5,951 nucleotides of DNA from Deltaproteobacteria bacterium (GTDB taxonomy: Bacteria; Myxococcota_A; UBA796; GCA-2862545), in assembly GCA_019307545.1 (NCBI GenBank), contig JAFDJI010000254.1:1-5951 (forward strand), read 5' to 3'. Both the position numbers and the translations under genes were made by a program. Numbering within the stretch: position 1 is the stretch's first letter; every line of letters starts with the position of its first letter. Shown in pieces: positions 5,523 through 5,951 of the stretch. The notes beneath the pieces are model-generated. The model did not search any database, was not told the origin of the DNA, and saw nothing but the letters and a program-made list of their open reading frames with translations.

Positions 5523-5951
5523 CTACTCCCCGTCCAGGTACTCCTCGAGGGATTCGGAGTTGTCGAACATGTGGTTCGACGTCAGGGCCAGGACCATGTT
5601 CTCCGGCACGCTGCTCTGGTTTCCCACCATCCAGGTGGCCTGCAACCGGTAGGCGCCCCCCACGCCCGGCAGGAACAGGTTCAGGTAGAACTGGTCGTCC
5701 ACCTCGAGCGCACCCACGCTCGCGTCGGGCGGGTAGACCTGCCAGTTGCGATGCACCATGGCCCAGCCGGCCTCCAACTCCACCCACACGTACTGGTTGT
5801 AGGTCTCGCCCGTGGTGCTCATCCCCAGCGGCAACCTGGACTTCATGTATTCGAGCGCCTCGATGCGAAGGCACTCCCTCGCCCGAAAGCACGCCGGATC
5901 CGCGAGGTACCAGGTCCGCTCGTACTCGGCGAAATCGTTCGGAAAGACCTC
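5523..5951 (-). CDS. Unrecognised protein, C-terminal 142 residues; 5' end beyond window edge
   Basis: The frame is open from the right edge to TAG at 5523-5525. An internal ATG at 5846 is possible but has only a distant GAGG before it. The 35 codons upstream of it keep the same GC-rich third positions (about five in six), so the gene almost certainly starts outside the window. I do not recognise the family. The visible part begins with a charged, aromatic stretch (EYERTWYLADPACF) holding two cysteines six residues apart (21 and 27 of the visible part). It continues with alternating hydrophobic and polar segments rich in Trp and Tyr (YNQYVWVELEAGWAMVHRNW, then QFYLNLFLPG and YRLQATWM) that look like beta-strands, and ends in an acidic tail (SESLEEYLDGE). 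A soluble, mainly beta, possibly exported protein is the likeliest reading. It lies 43 bases upstream of the transporter gene on the same strand and is probably transcribed with it. Confidence 0.7.
   Translation of the reverse strand, partial: EVFPNDFAEYERTWYLADPACFRARECLRIEALEYMKSRLPLGMSTTGETYNQYVWVELEAGWAMVHRNWQVYPPDASVGALEVDDQFYLNLFLPGVGGAYRLQATWMVGNQSSVPENMVLALTSNHMFDNSESLEEYLDGE

Overview
The window is GC-rich throughout and densely coded, with G or C dominating third codon positions. Several products carry Sec-type signal peptides. One secreted protein has an acidic Asp-Thr-Gly linker of the kind often seen in environmental Myxococcota and other former deltaproteobacteria. A Gram-negative, high-GC environmental bacterium of that sort is the best guess, but this is inference: no rRNA or other phylogenetic marker is present.

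Layout. Positions 1-1087 (minus strand) hold most of a secreted beta-propeller-like protein whose 3' end lies beyond the left edge. A 97-base divergent intergenic region separates it from a plus-strand pair: a small stand-alone transglutaminase-like cysteine protein (1185-1844) and, after a 146-base spacer, a full-length fused formimidoyltransferase-cyclodeaminase (1991-3685). A 193-base gap follows; its first part is rich in GC palindromes and its last part is the leader of a 97-residue secreted, very acidic, nine-cysteine protein (3879-4172). That gene meets a minus-strand GPH/MelB-type MFS transporter (4169-5479) tail to tail, and the two stop codons share one CTAG. The transporter is preceded on the same strand by the C-terminal part of an unrecognised protein (5523-5951) that runs off the right edge, probably as an operon with it.

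How the genes work together. Only the formimidoyltransferase-cyclodeaminase has a firm pathway: the last steps of histidine breakdown, moving the formimino carbon of formiminoglutamate onto tetrahydrofolate. No other histidine-utilisation gene is in view, so it appears to stand apart from a hut cluster here. The transglutaminase-like gene is upstream on the same strand, but nothing in the sequence ties their functions together. I see no tRNA, rRNA, CRISPR array, insertion sequence, phage gene or recognisable riboswitch. The parts with least precedent are the acidic cysteine-rich secreted protein with its stop-sharing convergent arrangement, and the unrecognised protein at the right edge. I do not see convincing evidence of a complete new multi-gene system.
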